A stretch of 64,000 bases of DNA from assembly GCA_016806645.1 (NCBI GenBank), contig JACSYO010000475.1, positions 2,341,001-2,405,000 of the forward strand, in the 5' to 3' direction. Made by a program: the position numbers and the translations under genes. Below are positions 12,101 through 24,600 of the stretch, piece by piece. The first letter of the stretch is position 1. Each line of letters opens with the position of its first letter. The notes beneath the pieces were generated by a model. That model ran no database searches. It had not been told where the DNA came from and saw only the letters and a list, made by a program, of their open reading frames with translations. This DNA comes from Ophiodon elongatus. Taxonomy: Eukaryota; Chordata; Actinopteri; Perciformes; Hexagrammidae.

Positions 12101-15100
12101 TTCTACTCTTCCTCCTCCAGTCTCTTGTTCTCACTCTGTCCTCGTCTCATCCTTTTCTCTCTCTCTTCCTGTGTTGCAGTGTGATGTCACCATCAGGGAG
12201 CTAATGCTCCGTATCCTTAGGGTGCTGCATTCCTCCTATCCGACTCTCATACACAGCACAAATGAAAGCCAAAGCTGACACACATGAACGCAGGCTGGAT
12301 GGAGCCGCCCCCACCCAACACCACGACAGTTTCTCATCTGTCCAGTTCATCTGTGCCTGACAGCTATGTGTAGCGTTACAGCAGTTAGGTATGAGGTCCA
12401 ATAAACAATTTCCCAATCATTTCAGATCTCTTATCTTATTAGGTTGACCTTTAAACTTTGGCTGCCACTAAATGCTAAAATAACTGCAACCCAAAGATGT
12501 CTAATCACCTTTTCTTGGCTGAGAAGGCAGAAACACTACAGCTTTAAATGTTCAGAGCCTGTACCTACAACATCCGGACACAGTCAATTAATAGCTGTAG
12601 CCTACTTACTCCAAATACTGAAGGTTCTGTCTCACAACTACTTGGTTGATCTAATTACTGTCAAATATTGATATGATACGAATAAAGGTTTAACAGGGAG
12701 ATTCTCAAAGTGACTTGAGGCGATGAGCTGGATTATTTCGGAGGAGAAGAGTTGCCACTCTGTTTTTGTAGTTCAGAAGAAGTCAACACTGTCCACTCTG
12801 TCATCATACAGTGACACAACAGAGAGCGATGCGTCCTTTAACAAACAATCTCAAACAATACAGACACCAGCTGCAGAGAGCACATTAACCAAAGAACAGC
12901 CAATCTTTTCAGTGTCGTTGTACCGAATTAACGCTCCAGATGATCGTGATGTTTGTCATTTTTAACAGTCGGCTATTTAAAATGAAGCCTACTGCCTATA
13001 TGATTTCCATTCGTCTTTGCTAATAAAAAAGTGAGGCGGGATAAAAGATTTCACAAGAGATTTGTTAGCATCTCAGTTTAACTAATCTGGGTATTTTGCC
13101 AACCGCCAACTGGATCCAAAATGGAACCAGCTACCAGTTCCCATCCCTAAGAGCTCGGCTGCTAATGTTACTCAGAAGAAATGTTTGGCTTTCCAAATGG
13201 CCCTTTTAGGGACTTCCTGAAACTGCAAGCACAAAGCAAAAGGCCTCCGAACAAGATTTTCTTCCCACCAGAGGATTTTCTCATCTGCTTACAGTCGCTA
13301 CATGATACACCCAGAAGCCTACAGACACATTTTTCCACGCTGACATGTTTGCCAGTCCCCGTCAGATGACTCAAAAACAGATAGAGATAAACCTAAACTC
13401 AGCGTTTTCTTGCATTCTGTTAAGAAAATGCACTGAAATTCACTTTCAGTATGATACTGGCCTCCTTAGAAAATACTGTTGATGGAAAGTTGTCCTGACA
13501 AATGTAAGACATGATAGGGTGGAACATTGTGTTTGACCACCTCGACTGATAAGCACTCGTGGCCTTAAAATACACAAACCAGTGTGAGCTGGAAGGCTGG
13601 AATAACGGCCATCTGGGCAATCCCCTTCTTTCCAAGCACCACTTCCTAAATCTTTGCTTGGGAGAACTTCCTGCGTTCACAGCACAAGTTCCCCATGGCA
13701 TTTACAGTAGGCGAAAAGAAAAACACTAGTAGTAGGCCAGCAGGGGAGAGCATGCTAAGGGGAACACAATAAGGTGCAGCACCAGGGTGAAATGGCCTCT
13801 GGAGATCCTGGCATATTTAGAGCTTTTGATCCATAATTGTTCTCCATGAAGGCTTTCGTACTGACTTATTCAGCTGTCGTCACACGACCTCAATATGACA
13901 AGAAGAAAAGAATAAGAGTGCACATGCAAGAGATGTTAGGTCTGTGATTATGGCACACCATATAAAATCTTGATCCGAGTCCTTTAATGCTGATATCGAG
14001 TTTAATCCAATACTAATTTACATTTACCTAAATGTTGAATGAATATGTATGACACATCTGACTTTCCACAAGCTACCTGATCCACATCCTCAGGGTCCTG
14101 ATTCAAAACAATAATCTTAAATTATTGGTATGCTACGAGTGAAATACTTTTGTATATGCACTTCAAGCCAAGAAAACCTTGCAAAACATTTAATTAGTCA
14201 AAGTTTTGATCAGAGACATTCAACTTTGTCATTTCTCCAATTACATCTTTGCAAGGATTCCTCTGTGTGCGAGCGCTTTTTCCTTTTCTGAATATTAGTA
14301 TTTTCAATCCACCATCTACATCGATCTCTATTTGCAAATGATAACACTCATACTTACAAGCCAAATGGAGCCCACTTCACACAGAGAGGCTCTGGGTTAC
14401 ATCACTTGGTAGCGTGACAGCCAAAACCACACTGACGACAACCGCAGACATAAGGACTTCTGGTTTTACATTAATGCAGTCTCGATTGGGGATTTCCACA
14501 ACATTTCCCTCCACTGCATTGGCACTGATTTGTGTGGGAGGGCAACACTTCCACTTCTGACCACTACCTGCAAACAGCCTGGTCAGCTGTTTAGCTACAA
14601 TGACATCATACTTTCTCCTGTAGAAGCCACACAAACACAAACATTTGAAGTACAAGCATGCACACACCTATGCCAGGAAGATATCTTTAAGGATTCTTCT
14701 TCTGGCTGTGTGTCAGCCCGTTATCTGGGACAGTGTAGCAACACAGAAGGGTGGGGGTGGGGGTGCAGTTGATGGATGGCATTAGTTTCGCAGGAGCTCA
14801 GATACCGGTGGTAGCATCTTCATTATGGGGAACACGCCAGGACAATGACGGGAACAAGCCTGTGTGAGATGTGAGGGTCCGCGCTACAGCAGCCGAGCAG
14901 CACAACAAGAAGGGTGTGGTGGCTCGGAGAGAGGAATTTCCTCGGGACAGACAAATGTTGGAACCGAAATTTAAAATGGGCGAGAAGGAGACTTTTTGAG
15001 GACACAACGAAAACAAAACAAAAAAAAGGTCACTCACTCGGTAACCTATAAGTATTGTTGATATTTTTAATTCTAATAATTTCTGTATAGCGGGAGAAAA

Positions 15101-15439
15101 AAAAACAAACATCCGACACCATCAACTCCCATTTACCGGGCAAACAGATTTCCAACGAGAAAGAGCTCGATAAGTTTTTTGTTTTGTTTTACATAGCGAG
15201 TAAAGATCAGCTCTGCCTTCCTCCACAGCTGAAGTCCATATAATTATATTACGTAATAAAGCACATCGTGGGCAGAGACAGGGCTGGGGTTGTGTGGTAG
15301 GAATGCTGATATGAGCCATATCTCCGACTGGAGGGACCAAACAGGTGTGTCCCCACAGTTAATGATACTTTTCCTGTATATTTATATGAACTGCACGTCG
15401 AAACCTGGAAGCCATTCCACTGGGGGAAAAAAAAAAAAC

Positions 15440-15790
15440 TAACTTCTAAACAAGTAACAGGTTTCAACTCGCCGTGGTCTCGTCTCGCCTCATTAACGCG
15501 TCTTCCGACGCTACTTTTCCCTTCACGCCTCGAGGCGCGCCTCTGCGCTCGCGAAATGAAACGAGTGTAATAAAAAGGGAAGCCAAACCGTTTGCTCACC
15601 TTTTCCCAGAGTGTGCTTTCAGATATCAAAGACCTCCGCGTTCCCCTCCTGCCGTCTTCCGTCCACGAAGCAGCTGTAGAGTAAAAAAACGGCCGAGGAG
15701 GAAGCGACCGAGCCGACACTCACAAGACCCTCCCATCGCACCGCATTCACGGTCCCCCCGGAAATATTGAATTCACCATTTTTAATCATC
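15440..15790 (-). promoter_or_regulatory. CpG-rich promoter of rhoc
   Basis: This roughly 350-base block is rich in CpG against AT-rich surroundings, typical of the TATA-less promoter of a broadly expressed gene. It includes the palindrome GAGGCGCGCCTC (15532-15543, E2F-like core) just inside intron 1 and TTTCCGGGG on the minus strand near 15760 (ETS-like). No TATA box stands out at a fixed distance. Function is inferred from position and composition. Confidence 0.6.
15600..15720 (-). other. rhoc: rhoc 5' leader exon (non-coding), start approximate
   Basis: On the minus strand the sequence CTGGGAAAAG is followed by GTGAGCAAAC, a near-ideal splice donor, so the exon ends at 15600. The exon lies in the most CpG-rich part of the left third of the window. 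Its 5' end is not visible from sequence and is placed near 15700-15720 from the GC-rich segment (GGTCGCTTCCTCCTCGGCCG). RhoA and RhoC genes in vertebrates have an untranslated first exon, and the ATG here sits directly behind an acceptor, so a leader exon is required. A long minus-strand ORF across this block is a product of low stop density in GC-rich DNA. Confidence 0.65.
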
Positions 15791-18714
15791 TTGCTCGAAG
15801 AAATAATGCAACGTCTTTGTATTTCTTTTTAAGACGCACAATTAAAGAGAAAGATAAACCGGTATGTGCAGTATCTTATTGTTGTCATATATATATATTT
15901 TTTTTTTTACATGGTTTTCATGCTCTCTGCCAGCTTTCCCCTCAAATCCGTCACACTGAATATCACACCAGATCTCTATCGACCAATGTGAGATTTATAT
16001 ATAGTGGATTAAATGTACTATTTGCTTTTTCTGAAGCTCATATTAATTGCTATAATTTGCACCTATATTTATTAAATTTCCTTAAAAAGTATGACTCTGT
16101 ATCTATATTTTCCGGAAGGATGTTATTAAACAAATACATGTGTCCCCCAATTCCGTACTAAATATCTACTTTGTGATACCATGAGGTTTATACCGTGTCC
16201 CAATTGTCACTATTGATACTGATACCGATATCAATCAACTGTAACTCTTGTTCTGCCAATTTCAAATGTGAAACCATCAAAAATAGTGCAACATTTAAAG
16301 CTAAAACTGTCTGAAGTGATACTCCTTTTCCTGATAGAGGGACAATCTAGGTTGTCCCCTTTCTAATGAAATTCCAATATTTATTGGAATATTAAACAGT
16401 GTTCTTTTAAAGGCCTGGATCATTGCAGTTTTTTGGACTCAGCACCTCAGACAAAAACGATGTGTGTGTACAGTGAGTGTGTTTTTCAAATAAATATATT
16501 AATTTATATATCATTTTTGAGAGCTGTTTCCAGAACTGGCACAAACACATCAAAACAATTTCAGATGTGAAAGGCTCCTGCAATCCCATTGTGTGCTTAA
16601 CCCTGTGACAAAAATAGTCCATCAACACTACACTCAAAAATGTAAGGACTTTATTCAATTCTATTTTACCTTTTACACTGCCACACTGAAAAACACAGAA
16701 TTGGGACATTTGGTAAAGAGGCTCAGACGCATTCAACTTTTAGAATAAAAAAATGTCCGACTGTACCTGAATGCAGCACAGTAGCTTCACTGTTTAAAGA
16801 TTCCAGGGTCTGCACGCTATTGGCTGAAAGGATTTAACCGTTACAAAATGTCCCCTCCCCTTTACGGTTAGAGAATAATGACATCATTTATATACAGAGG
16901 TGGTCTGTCATTTAAATTGTCATCATTGTTTATTTATTTTTCAGTTATCTCACAAGCTCAATGTGTTTCAGTGTTTTATCAAGTCTGAGATGAATACTTC
17001 TGTTCAAATTGATTTTAATATTAATCTTATGTTCATTTCATTATTAATATTATTAGTATGATTGTTCTTCTAATTATTATCAGTATTAGTATTCCTCGTT
17101 GTGTAAGGAAATGGACTTTAACTGGATTGCTTTTTTTCACACAGTCCTACAGGAAATCACACGATAGGGATTTGAGATTTTTGAGGTCATAAGTTCATTC
17201 GCCCTAGTGCAGTACACTGTCAAAACATAGCAGCTCCAGGGTAAGAAGAACATTTCATGGCACACAGTAGGCCTATTATTAACCCACAGTAGCCTAATAC
17301 AAACACTCACATGCTTATCAAGACAGAGTTCTTTTAAAGTCATTCATGAAGTTTTATTATACCCAAAGAAAAACACCTAGAGGCAAATTTCTAGTGCATT
17401 GGTTTTGCTTCTCATGTGGAGAGACAAAACAAAGACTTAGTTGTTGAGAGGCTTGAACCACAAGCCTCCACAACAAACTGAATGTATCTTACTCTCTGTA
17501 TCTGGGCTCTTTGACAGTAATTTGGACAGTTCTCTGCAGTTTCCATGGTAATACCCACATACTGTAGTTTAAAATAAAACAGTGCACAGTGGCACCTCCC
17601 AGTCCCATAGAAGACGGATGGTATTTCTGTAAGCTGTCAGGGAGGAGGAGCTGCTGGCTGATGTGTGCCGACCAGAGAAAGATGAGCGTTTGCAATGCAG
17701 CTGCAATTCAGAGAGCTTGCATGCAACATGTATGCGCTGTATCATTCTCCCTCTGTCCCTCTATAAACTGCTACTTTGACACTATGCTACGTGGTACATC
17801 AGCTGATTTGGTACATTTAGATGGTTGAACTGTTTAGAGACATCTATAGTGTTGGGGACTTTTAATATTTACTGATCAGTGCACACAGTCATTTTTTTGT
17901 GTAAATACATTTTAACTTTTGAGTTTCTCAGGTTTTTAACATTGAAATTTCAGGCTGAACTTTCACATGTAAATGCACGTCATTGACCAATGATAATTAA
18001 TCTTGATGCTGCAGGCTTTTGAGTAAACAGAGATACCTGGTCCAAAATGGAGAGAAAGCTATCATATTAGCACCATCCAATCTAAAAGAGTTGTACTATA
18101 AACTTCTCCACAAAGGGATGTGGTATGGTTGTACTGTCCGCAACTAAGAGCCACTACACCACCAAGTTTCCAGCACCACCTATTTCACAAGGAGGCATAA
18201 TTGCGACAGTTTCTAAATCTAGTAGCACTTCTGTGTTTGTTTGTTTTTTTATCATGAGAGTAGCAGAAATAAAAGAATTAGGATAATTAAAGTACTATTT
18301 TCATCAATATTGGAAACATATTAGCATTTAGCACCACTGCTGAACCAGTGAGCCTGATTTAATTTAAGTACAGATGTTAAGTGCTACTATTCAGCCTCTC
18401 TAGTAGCTAGAAGAGTAATATACAGTACAACAAGTTTGTACAGCCTTGAGGGGAAACTCCCACACTGCTACAAGATAGCGAGACTTTTTCACAGTAATCT
18501 AGATGTATGGAGTGAGTTAGTGTTTTCTTTTTTTTTACAGTATAAGTAAGTGAGTGTAAGTTGTCGAGGAAAGGTGTTGTGTGATTTACTGTAGTGAGCG
18601 AGGAAGAAATAGACAAGTGCAGAAAGGAATTGGTGCAAACATTTTTTAATTCCATGGCACTACACCAATCCCCTTCCACTGAAAATAATGGATTTTATAT
18701 AATTGTTATGGGTA

Positions 18715-18764
18715 GATAGTTGGATCACCATCCACTCGACACTCTGGATGGTGGCATAACTATC
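18715..18764. repeat. Imperfect inverted repeat (hairpin, 20-base arms)
   Basis: Arms at 18715-18734 and 18745-18764 are complementary at about 17 of 20 positions around a 10-base loop. Core words are CACCATCCA and TGGATGGTG, with GATAGTT and AACTATC at the base. It is a compact foldback in otherwise plain sequence. Confidence 0.75.
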
Positions 18765-20129
18765 ATGGGTATCTTATGAGGCTGTATGATAATGCAGATG
18801 TCTGCCTTTACATCGTTGAAGACCAACCAGAGCTTGGCCATAAACAATTCCCCCTTTTTAACTTTCAAGGGTGCAATTGTTTGAATGCTAAGAGAGATCT
18901 ATTAAAATGTGTTATGTTAAATGTCAAGTGTCACAAGGTAAAATAAACCAAGAAAGAAATCTATCCACAGATAGCTAGACAAGATAAATAAACTGTGAAA
19001 ATGGGCCGCTAAACTCACAAACTGACAATATGTTTACAGGCCTGGGGCAATGTGTCATATAATTATGCATTAAAAACCAAAAATGAATTATAGAGTTGTA
19101 CAGTAGACTCTAGTGTTAACATGTCACCATTAGACAGTGTAGTGCTGAGTTTAAAGGCTGTACTTTTATTCTTACACCACAACAATTCAGATGGTAGTTT
19201 AACTATAGCGTATGTAAAACCTTTCATATACCTTTGTTGGGAAAAAAATAATTACAGTATCACAGACTATGCTGACATTGCATCACAGTGTCCACTGTGG
19301 CATATAAACCTTTTGAGGCTTGTGCATCAAAAGTTGCACCTACAATGACCTCAGCCTTTCATTGATTTATTGAAGCTTAAACAATTCAGCATTGGGGTTA
19401 CACAGTGCCTTTTCCCTCAGGAGATAACACCGAAATATCAATAGTATCTCTGTGAAACCCATTTCTGGGATTTCTCATCTTTTTCCCACACTGGTCATTA
19501 TAGATCAGTGAACACAGAAAACAAGAGAACAAGCTTGAGGCTGCAGTTAACTACTAAGTCACCCTTCAAGTCCCTGAGGAAGTTTGCTCATGAGAGAGGA
19601 GGTGGACGAGATGTCCTCACTTCACCCTTACGACATTTACACAGCTAAGATGTGAGGATGCAGCTACCCTTAGTGGTGTAACACACATAGTACAACCTGC
19701 ATGCATACCACTGTTTGTGCAAGGTAATCTGTTGGAGTCGTGAGAAAGGCTGAGGACAAGAAACGGAAGGAAATCCACATCATCAACCTTGTTTGGTTAA
19801 AAGAATGGAGTCAACATCTGGACAGTCCAGATGCTTTCATGCTAAGAAAGAAAAGGTTCCTTATACTGCGTCAGCACGGAATTTATTTGAGACACAATAT
19901 TTTAGCATTGGACCTTCACCAGGCATCAAATTCACAATGTGAACCGAAAACTCTTTATACTAATGCCATAGGCTGTGAAAACAAACACCTGACACCTGAA
20001 TTAACACACCAGTAACTGATTGAAAAACAGCCTCAAATTCGTAAATATATGTACAAATGGGTTCAATACTAATGAAAATAGAAGAAATAGAAGATTAGAT
20101 GGGGAATGCAAAATAAGCAATTTATCAAC

Positions 20130-20420
20130 AATGGAGCTGTAATGATTAGTTCATTAGTTAATCGACAAAAAAAATAAAAGGGTTGAAAAGTTTTTAAGCA
20201 AAAATGGCAAAGACTCACTGGTTCCAGCATCTTAAATGTGAATATTTAATATTTAATATATATATTCAGTTTTTCTTAGTCTTTTATGATAGTAAACTGA
20301 ATATCTTCTGGTTTCGGACTGTTGATCAGACAAAAAACTATTGGTCTGGGAATATGGGCTCTGGGAACGTGTGATGGACATTTTATGGGCAGATATGAAA
20401 ATATTAAGTCTATGTCTCAT
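20130..20420 (-). repeat. Interspersed repeat family B (ATCGATTAATCG type), copy 1
   Basis: Contains TAGTTAATCGACAAAA, TTCCAGCATCTTAAATGTGA, TTATGATAGTAAACTGAATA, CGGACTGTTGATCAGACAAA and GGGCTCTGGGAACGTGTGAT. The same ordered words occur in the degenerate copies at 32.5-33.5, 41.4 and 53.3 kb. I recognise it as a widespread non-coding teleost repeat whose ends carry AATCGATTAATCG-like sequence. The strand given is relative to the 53.3-kb copy. Confidence 0.6.
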
Positions 20421-21640
20421 ATCGTAACTGGGTCTTCATAATCCCCATAACCTTGAATAAAAACAAATCATATCTGCTGATTATATTAAGAAAACATGAT
20501 GAAATATTCAAAATATCCATCAATATTTCAAGTAAATACAACACATTATACAACAAATGACCAATATTTTAATGCTCCGATGAAGAAGGCAAATAGTGGA
20601 AACAACTGTTTCTCGAAAACATGAAACAAAGAGCTGAACAAATATTGGAACCAAAAAATTGTCAAAGTACCAAACAAGAAAGAGTCAATTATTGATGTGG
20701 TAACTTTCTCAGGTGTTACATTTTTAATTTAGTCTGTGGCTTTACTATAAATACATTATAGACATGATAACAAAACATGACAGATGCTTCGAAACGACGA
20801 TAATATCTATCGTTGAGAAAGTTATTTAACAAGCTTATTTTTAAAAGAGTAACTTTTTCCATTAATGGTCCATCAACATTCAACAGACCTGACCACTAGA
20901 GGGCCCTAAAGTCACACAAATAGTGATAATAAACAACTCCTCTGTATGCTTCTCTTTTTTTATGGTTACAAAAGCAATTCATTTTCTTTACATAAGGTAT
21001 TTTTAGGAGACTCATTTTTTACCACTATTGACATCCAATGAACCACCCCTGCCTACTATTCGTGCTTGTTCACCTTTTCAACTGCAACACTGACGTTTTG
21101 AACGAGGCAAAAAACCAAAAGGAAAAAAAACATGTTTCTCCACAAGATGACATTTATAACCACCGACCTCGTCTGCCTCCTCCTACTCAAGCTCGGAGCT
21201 GATTTTTCTTCAAAATAGTGCTATTAGTAGCAGGGAATGTGGGCTCACTGTTTTTTTCCTCTCCAAAGTGTCTTTCATCGTGGCTCCCTCTGGTGTCTTT
21301 TTCCTCAGTAAGCTGGAGTCAGTTGAGTAAAAGACACAACTGGGAACAGAGAAAGAGTGAGTGAAAATCCTCCCTGCTGCCTCGTATAAAACGCTCCCAC
21401 ATCACAGCCATTGGCCAGCATGGATTATCATTAATCATGTGTAGGTGTTGTCATCAGGGGGAAATGAGGAGGTCAGAGGAAAGAAGTGAGGGGGACAGGG
21501 GGAAGCAGGTGGGAGAGGAGTGGCGAGAGAGGGGTGAGACGGATGAATGAAATGCAGTGTATTCCCACTGGCAGCATACACACACCGACTGAATCTCTTT
21601 CAATGGCTGTGCTCTGCACAGGGATGCCTCTATGGGGTTA

Positions 21641-21722
21641 TTCATACAGGTTTAAATTGCCTGATAGTCACACAACATCCCATCCATACAGATGTGTATC
21701 AGGCAATTTAAACCTGTATGAA
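21641..21722. repeat. Perfect 26-bp inverted repeat with 30-base loop
   Basis: The arm at 21641-21666 (begins TTCATACAGGTTTAAATTGC) is exactly the reverse complement of 21697-21722. The whole unit is 82 nt, the size of a microRNA precursor or a very small foldback transposon. Beyond a short gap, the loop side (CACAACATC against GATGTG) can extend the stem by a few pairs. Expression and function are unknown. Confidence 0.9.
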
Positions 21723-22218
21723 TGGGAATCAAGGCGGGACAGACTTTTGTTCAGCAGACCAAGTTCACAAGGAGTTTAAAAACAATTGTCTCCTTCTTGT
21801 AAGGCTTTACATGGATGAGCAAGCCATGCAAACATAAAAACCAGGAATTTAGGAGACAGTAAAAGTTTTTTTTATCTTGTTTCACTTGGGTCAAATACCC
21901 AGCTATGCTGTTCTAATATGTAAAACTAAAGGTGTGCATCAGTACTTGTGTTTGTGTCAGACATTCTAATCCAGTTTATGTACATTGAGCCACAGCAGGG
22001 TGGAGGATACAGGGATGAGTTAAAGGCACAATATCTATTAAATACTTTCCAATGCAAGTGGGAGAACAGTCTCTAAACCCTAAAAAACTACACACTATCT
22101 GCCTCTCTCTTACTATAGTACAGTATAAACCTGACAAATACATTTGACAGTGCAACTTTGCTCTTCAGCCTCCAAATAGACCCTTATCTGTCTGATTCCA
22201 TCCTACTAAAGCTGTTTA

Positions 22219-22315
22219 TGAGAGAGAGAGAAGGAAAGAGAGGGAGAGAGAGAGAAATGCTGGAGGAGGGAAAGACAGAAAAACTGAGAGTGAGAGAGGA
22301 TTAAAAAAAGAAAGA
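22219..22315 (+). repeat. Purine-rich (GA) low-complexity tract
   Basis: Imperfect gagagaga/aaagagag runs with interruptions; purine-rich on the plus strand. Confidence 0.6.
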
Positions 22316-23244
22316 CAGAAGGAGCGCTAGATATTCCTGTCCCTGAACCGGTAGCGTGGAACAACATAATCCCAGATTTTTATGGCTGTTGTTTTTCTTG
22401 AAAAGATTTTGGATTATGAGTGGCTGTTGCAATATAACGCCTGTATCAGATTGTGCTCAGGAGATTATCAAACAGGACCTCACAAACCTGCTGCTCAGAT
22501 GAGTGGAGCTGAGAGGTCAAGACACAAACTAATTGAGTTTTTCCAAGGATTGGTTTAAAAATGAAAACAAAATTAATAATTGTAACTCTATTTTTCTCTT
22601 AGCTACTAATACATTTTCTCTGTTACTCTCTATTATTCCCCAGCAAAAAACATAAAAAAATAGAGCTTTTATTTTTGCACTGCCTCGTGAAGCTGTGCCA
22701 TCATCTCCACCACTTCACCCCTGAATATTTTAAAAAGCCATGGAAACAAGTCTCTCGTTGCACTGAGAGAGCTCTCCAGCTGGTGTGTATATCATCCTCC
22801 ATGTATGGGTTAACCCACTCCCATCACACACGGATCCTCACTCACTGCCCTCTTCTTGTTGCAGAACGCTACATGTTTGACAAAACCGCTGTCCCTGCAT
22901 TCCTATAATCAACACGTATGTGTTTTCTAATCTACTTACTTCTATACTTAATACATGCATACATTCTTTGAAAACATCTAGTTACGTGTTTGGCACTGAA
23001 TGCAAACACTGGTCAAACAGCCCACTGTATAAGGACCTAAGAAACTATTTTGCCTGTTGAGGAAAATCTATTCCTGTCGAGATGTCTCTGGTGCACTCCC
23101 GTTGTGTCTACGTTCGTGTAAAGGAGCAACATTTTGAGAACACAGCAGAACAGAACATCAAGTAGTGACACGATGCTCTTCATGAATTGTGTCGTAACGT
23201 ATTGTACTTTTAGTGGACTAACTAAACCAAAGTCGTGATCCAAT

Positions 23245-23360
23245 GTGTTTAAAGGAACGGTGTGTAAGATTTAGTGGCATCTAGTGAAGTGTTGCAGATT
23301 GCAACCAACTAAATACCCCTCTGCTCACCCCTCCCTTTCCAAGCATGTCAGGTATGGATA
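23245..23360 (+). repeat. Teleost interspersed repeat fragment
   Basis: The segment TTTAAAGGAACGGTGTGTAA, GATTTAGTGGCATCTAGTG, GTTGCAGATTGCAACCAACT and TACCCCTC...TTTCCAAGCATGTCAGG matches, from memory, a highly repeated fish element. Only its 5' part is present. Class not determined. Confidence 0.55.
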
Positions 23361-23619
23361 CGATTTTATTACTACTAGGAGTTACTCTTATCAATACTAT
23401 GTTCTTCTTCATGACTAAATAATTGCTTTATAAAACTTGTGTAGCATTTTAAAAAGAGATAAATTCAGAACAGGATTAGAATTGCACTTTAATTTGTATT
23501 GTCACAATGTGTGAGAGGGCTCGCTCTTCATTGCAAACCCCATTATAACCCACATTTACAGTTCCCCTCAACTCTTTTGGTGTCTTTCAGCTTATTGTTT
23601 TGCCTTATTTTTTATAGCC

Positions 23620-23925
23620 TGCACTCATTCGTTGCACCTGGTTCCCAGCCACATCAGGCAGCTGTTTCTAGTGAAAAAGCTCTAAAAACAGCAAATATCA
23701 GACACAGTCAGCGACTAGCAGGTGTGCACAGTGGAGACTTTAGCAGCCAAAGACAGAAAACAGAGCTAAAGAAGAGTAATATTGTAATTTTTACATTTCT
23801 CAAGTGTCTACTCGATGTGTAAACGCAAGTTTTTGTGAACATGTTTGTCATAACAACCTAATATAGTCTACATGTGACAATGTTGGGTTCACAGCTTGAA
23901 CAAATTAATGCCGCTTTAAAAGAGG
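23620..23925 (+). repeat. Interspersed repeat family A, copy 2
   Basis: Ordered words shared with the 6.6-kb and 48.4-kb copies: CAGGCAGCTGTTTCTAGTGA, CACAGTCAGCGACTAGCAGG, GTGCACAGTGGAG, TTTAGCAGCCAAAGA, GATGTGTAAACGCAAG and the tail GTTGGGTTCACAGCTTG. More diverged than copy 3. Confidence 0.55.
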
Positions 23926-24409
23926 TGAGAGTTATTTTACAAAAACTACTAAATGCATCTTCACCCGCATTCATTCATCTGTTCGCACCTTCCATGTTGA
24001 GGGTGCCGTGCAACAGGGCCAGCAGAGCATCATAGATGATCTTTTCTAAAAGCAGCATCCTCCCAGCTCTGCCTGGAGGACCTCCAGGTGCTGCCATACC
24101 AGCTGGGAAATATTGTCAGTCAATCTGTCATGTTGTTCTTGTGTCTGAGGTTCAACAACTGCCTACGGTCACATGCAACACTGGCTTTCCCAGGGGGAAA
24201 AGCTCAAGCTGAAAAAGAAGCATGTACCTGTGGTTTGACCCGTCACAAAGAAAGGTGAGGAAGAGAGCAACATTAGTCTGACCATCTAAATAACAGTGGG
24301 GCTATCCTGTTTCTTTTTTTGGCAATGAACTCATTAAGCTCATTTCCATGTACTGTAAATTACATTTAACATGACAGAAAGCAGATCAGTAAAAGGTGTG
24401 TCTAGGATG

Positions 24410-24600
24410 TCTGTCATGTAATTTTAATGCGGCTAACTCTAGTGTAGTTAACGCTAATGAGAGTCTCAAGCAAGGCTCATTGAGCTTTCATGCTGCGATG
24501 CAAGGCCATCAATTAGCAATGAGGGCGGAGACTGATCTTTCATGCTCATCGGAGCTTTGAAGGAATTAGTCTGTTTGAACATTTACATCTTTGAGTGAGA
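24410..24600. promoter_or_regulatory. Possible conserved non-coding element (homeodomain-like sites)
   Basis: The stretch carries several TAAT/ATTA-containing words (TTTTAATGC, GCTAATGAG, TCAATTAGCAATGAGG) and GGAATTAG in complex, non-repetitive sequence, the look of a developmental enhancer. There is no open frame with splice borders. Conservation cannot be judged from one sequence. Confidence 0.2.

Larger units (their letters stand above)
5694..15599 (-). other. rhoc: rhoc intron 1 (about 9.9 kb)
   Basis: The interval lies between the leader exon donor and the acceptor before the ATG. I found no splice-bounded coding exon. It holds one copy of an interspersed repeat (6578-6905), a 26-bp tandem duplication (9071-9122), short A/T-rich runs, and GC-richer flank of the promoter from about 14.8 kb. 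Open frames here, for example 8720-9175 minus (151 codons) and 7333-7707 plus (124 codons), resemble no family I know. Confidence 0.7.

Noticed and set aside
15249..15719. 156-codon minus-strand open frame over the rhoc promoter
   Set aside because: Low stop density in the CpG-rich leader exon and its flank; the frame crosses the inferred splice donor at 15600.
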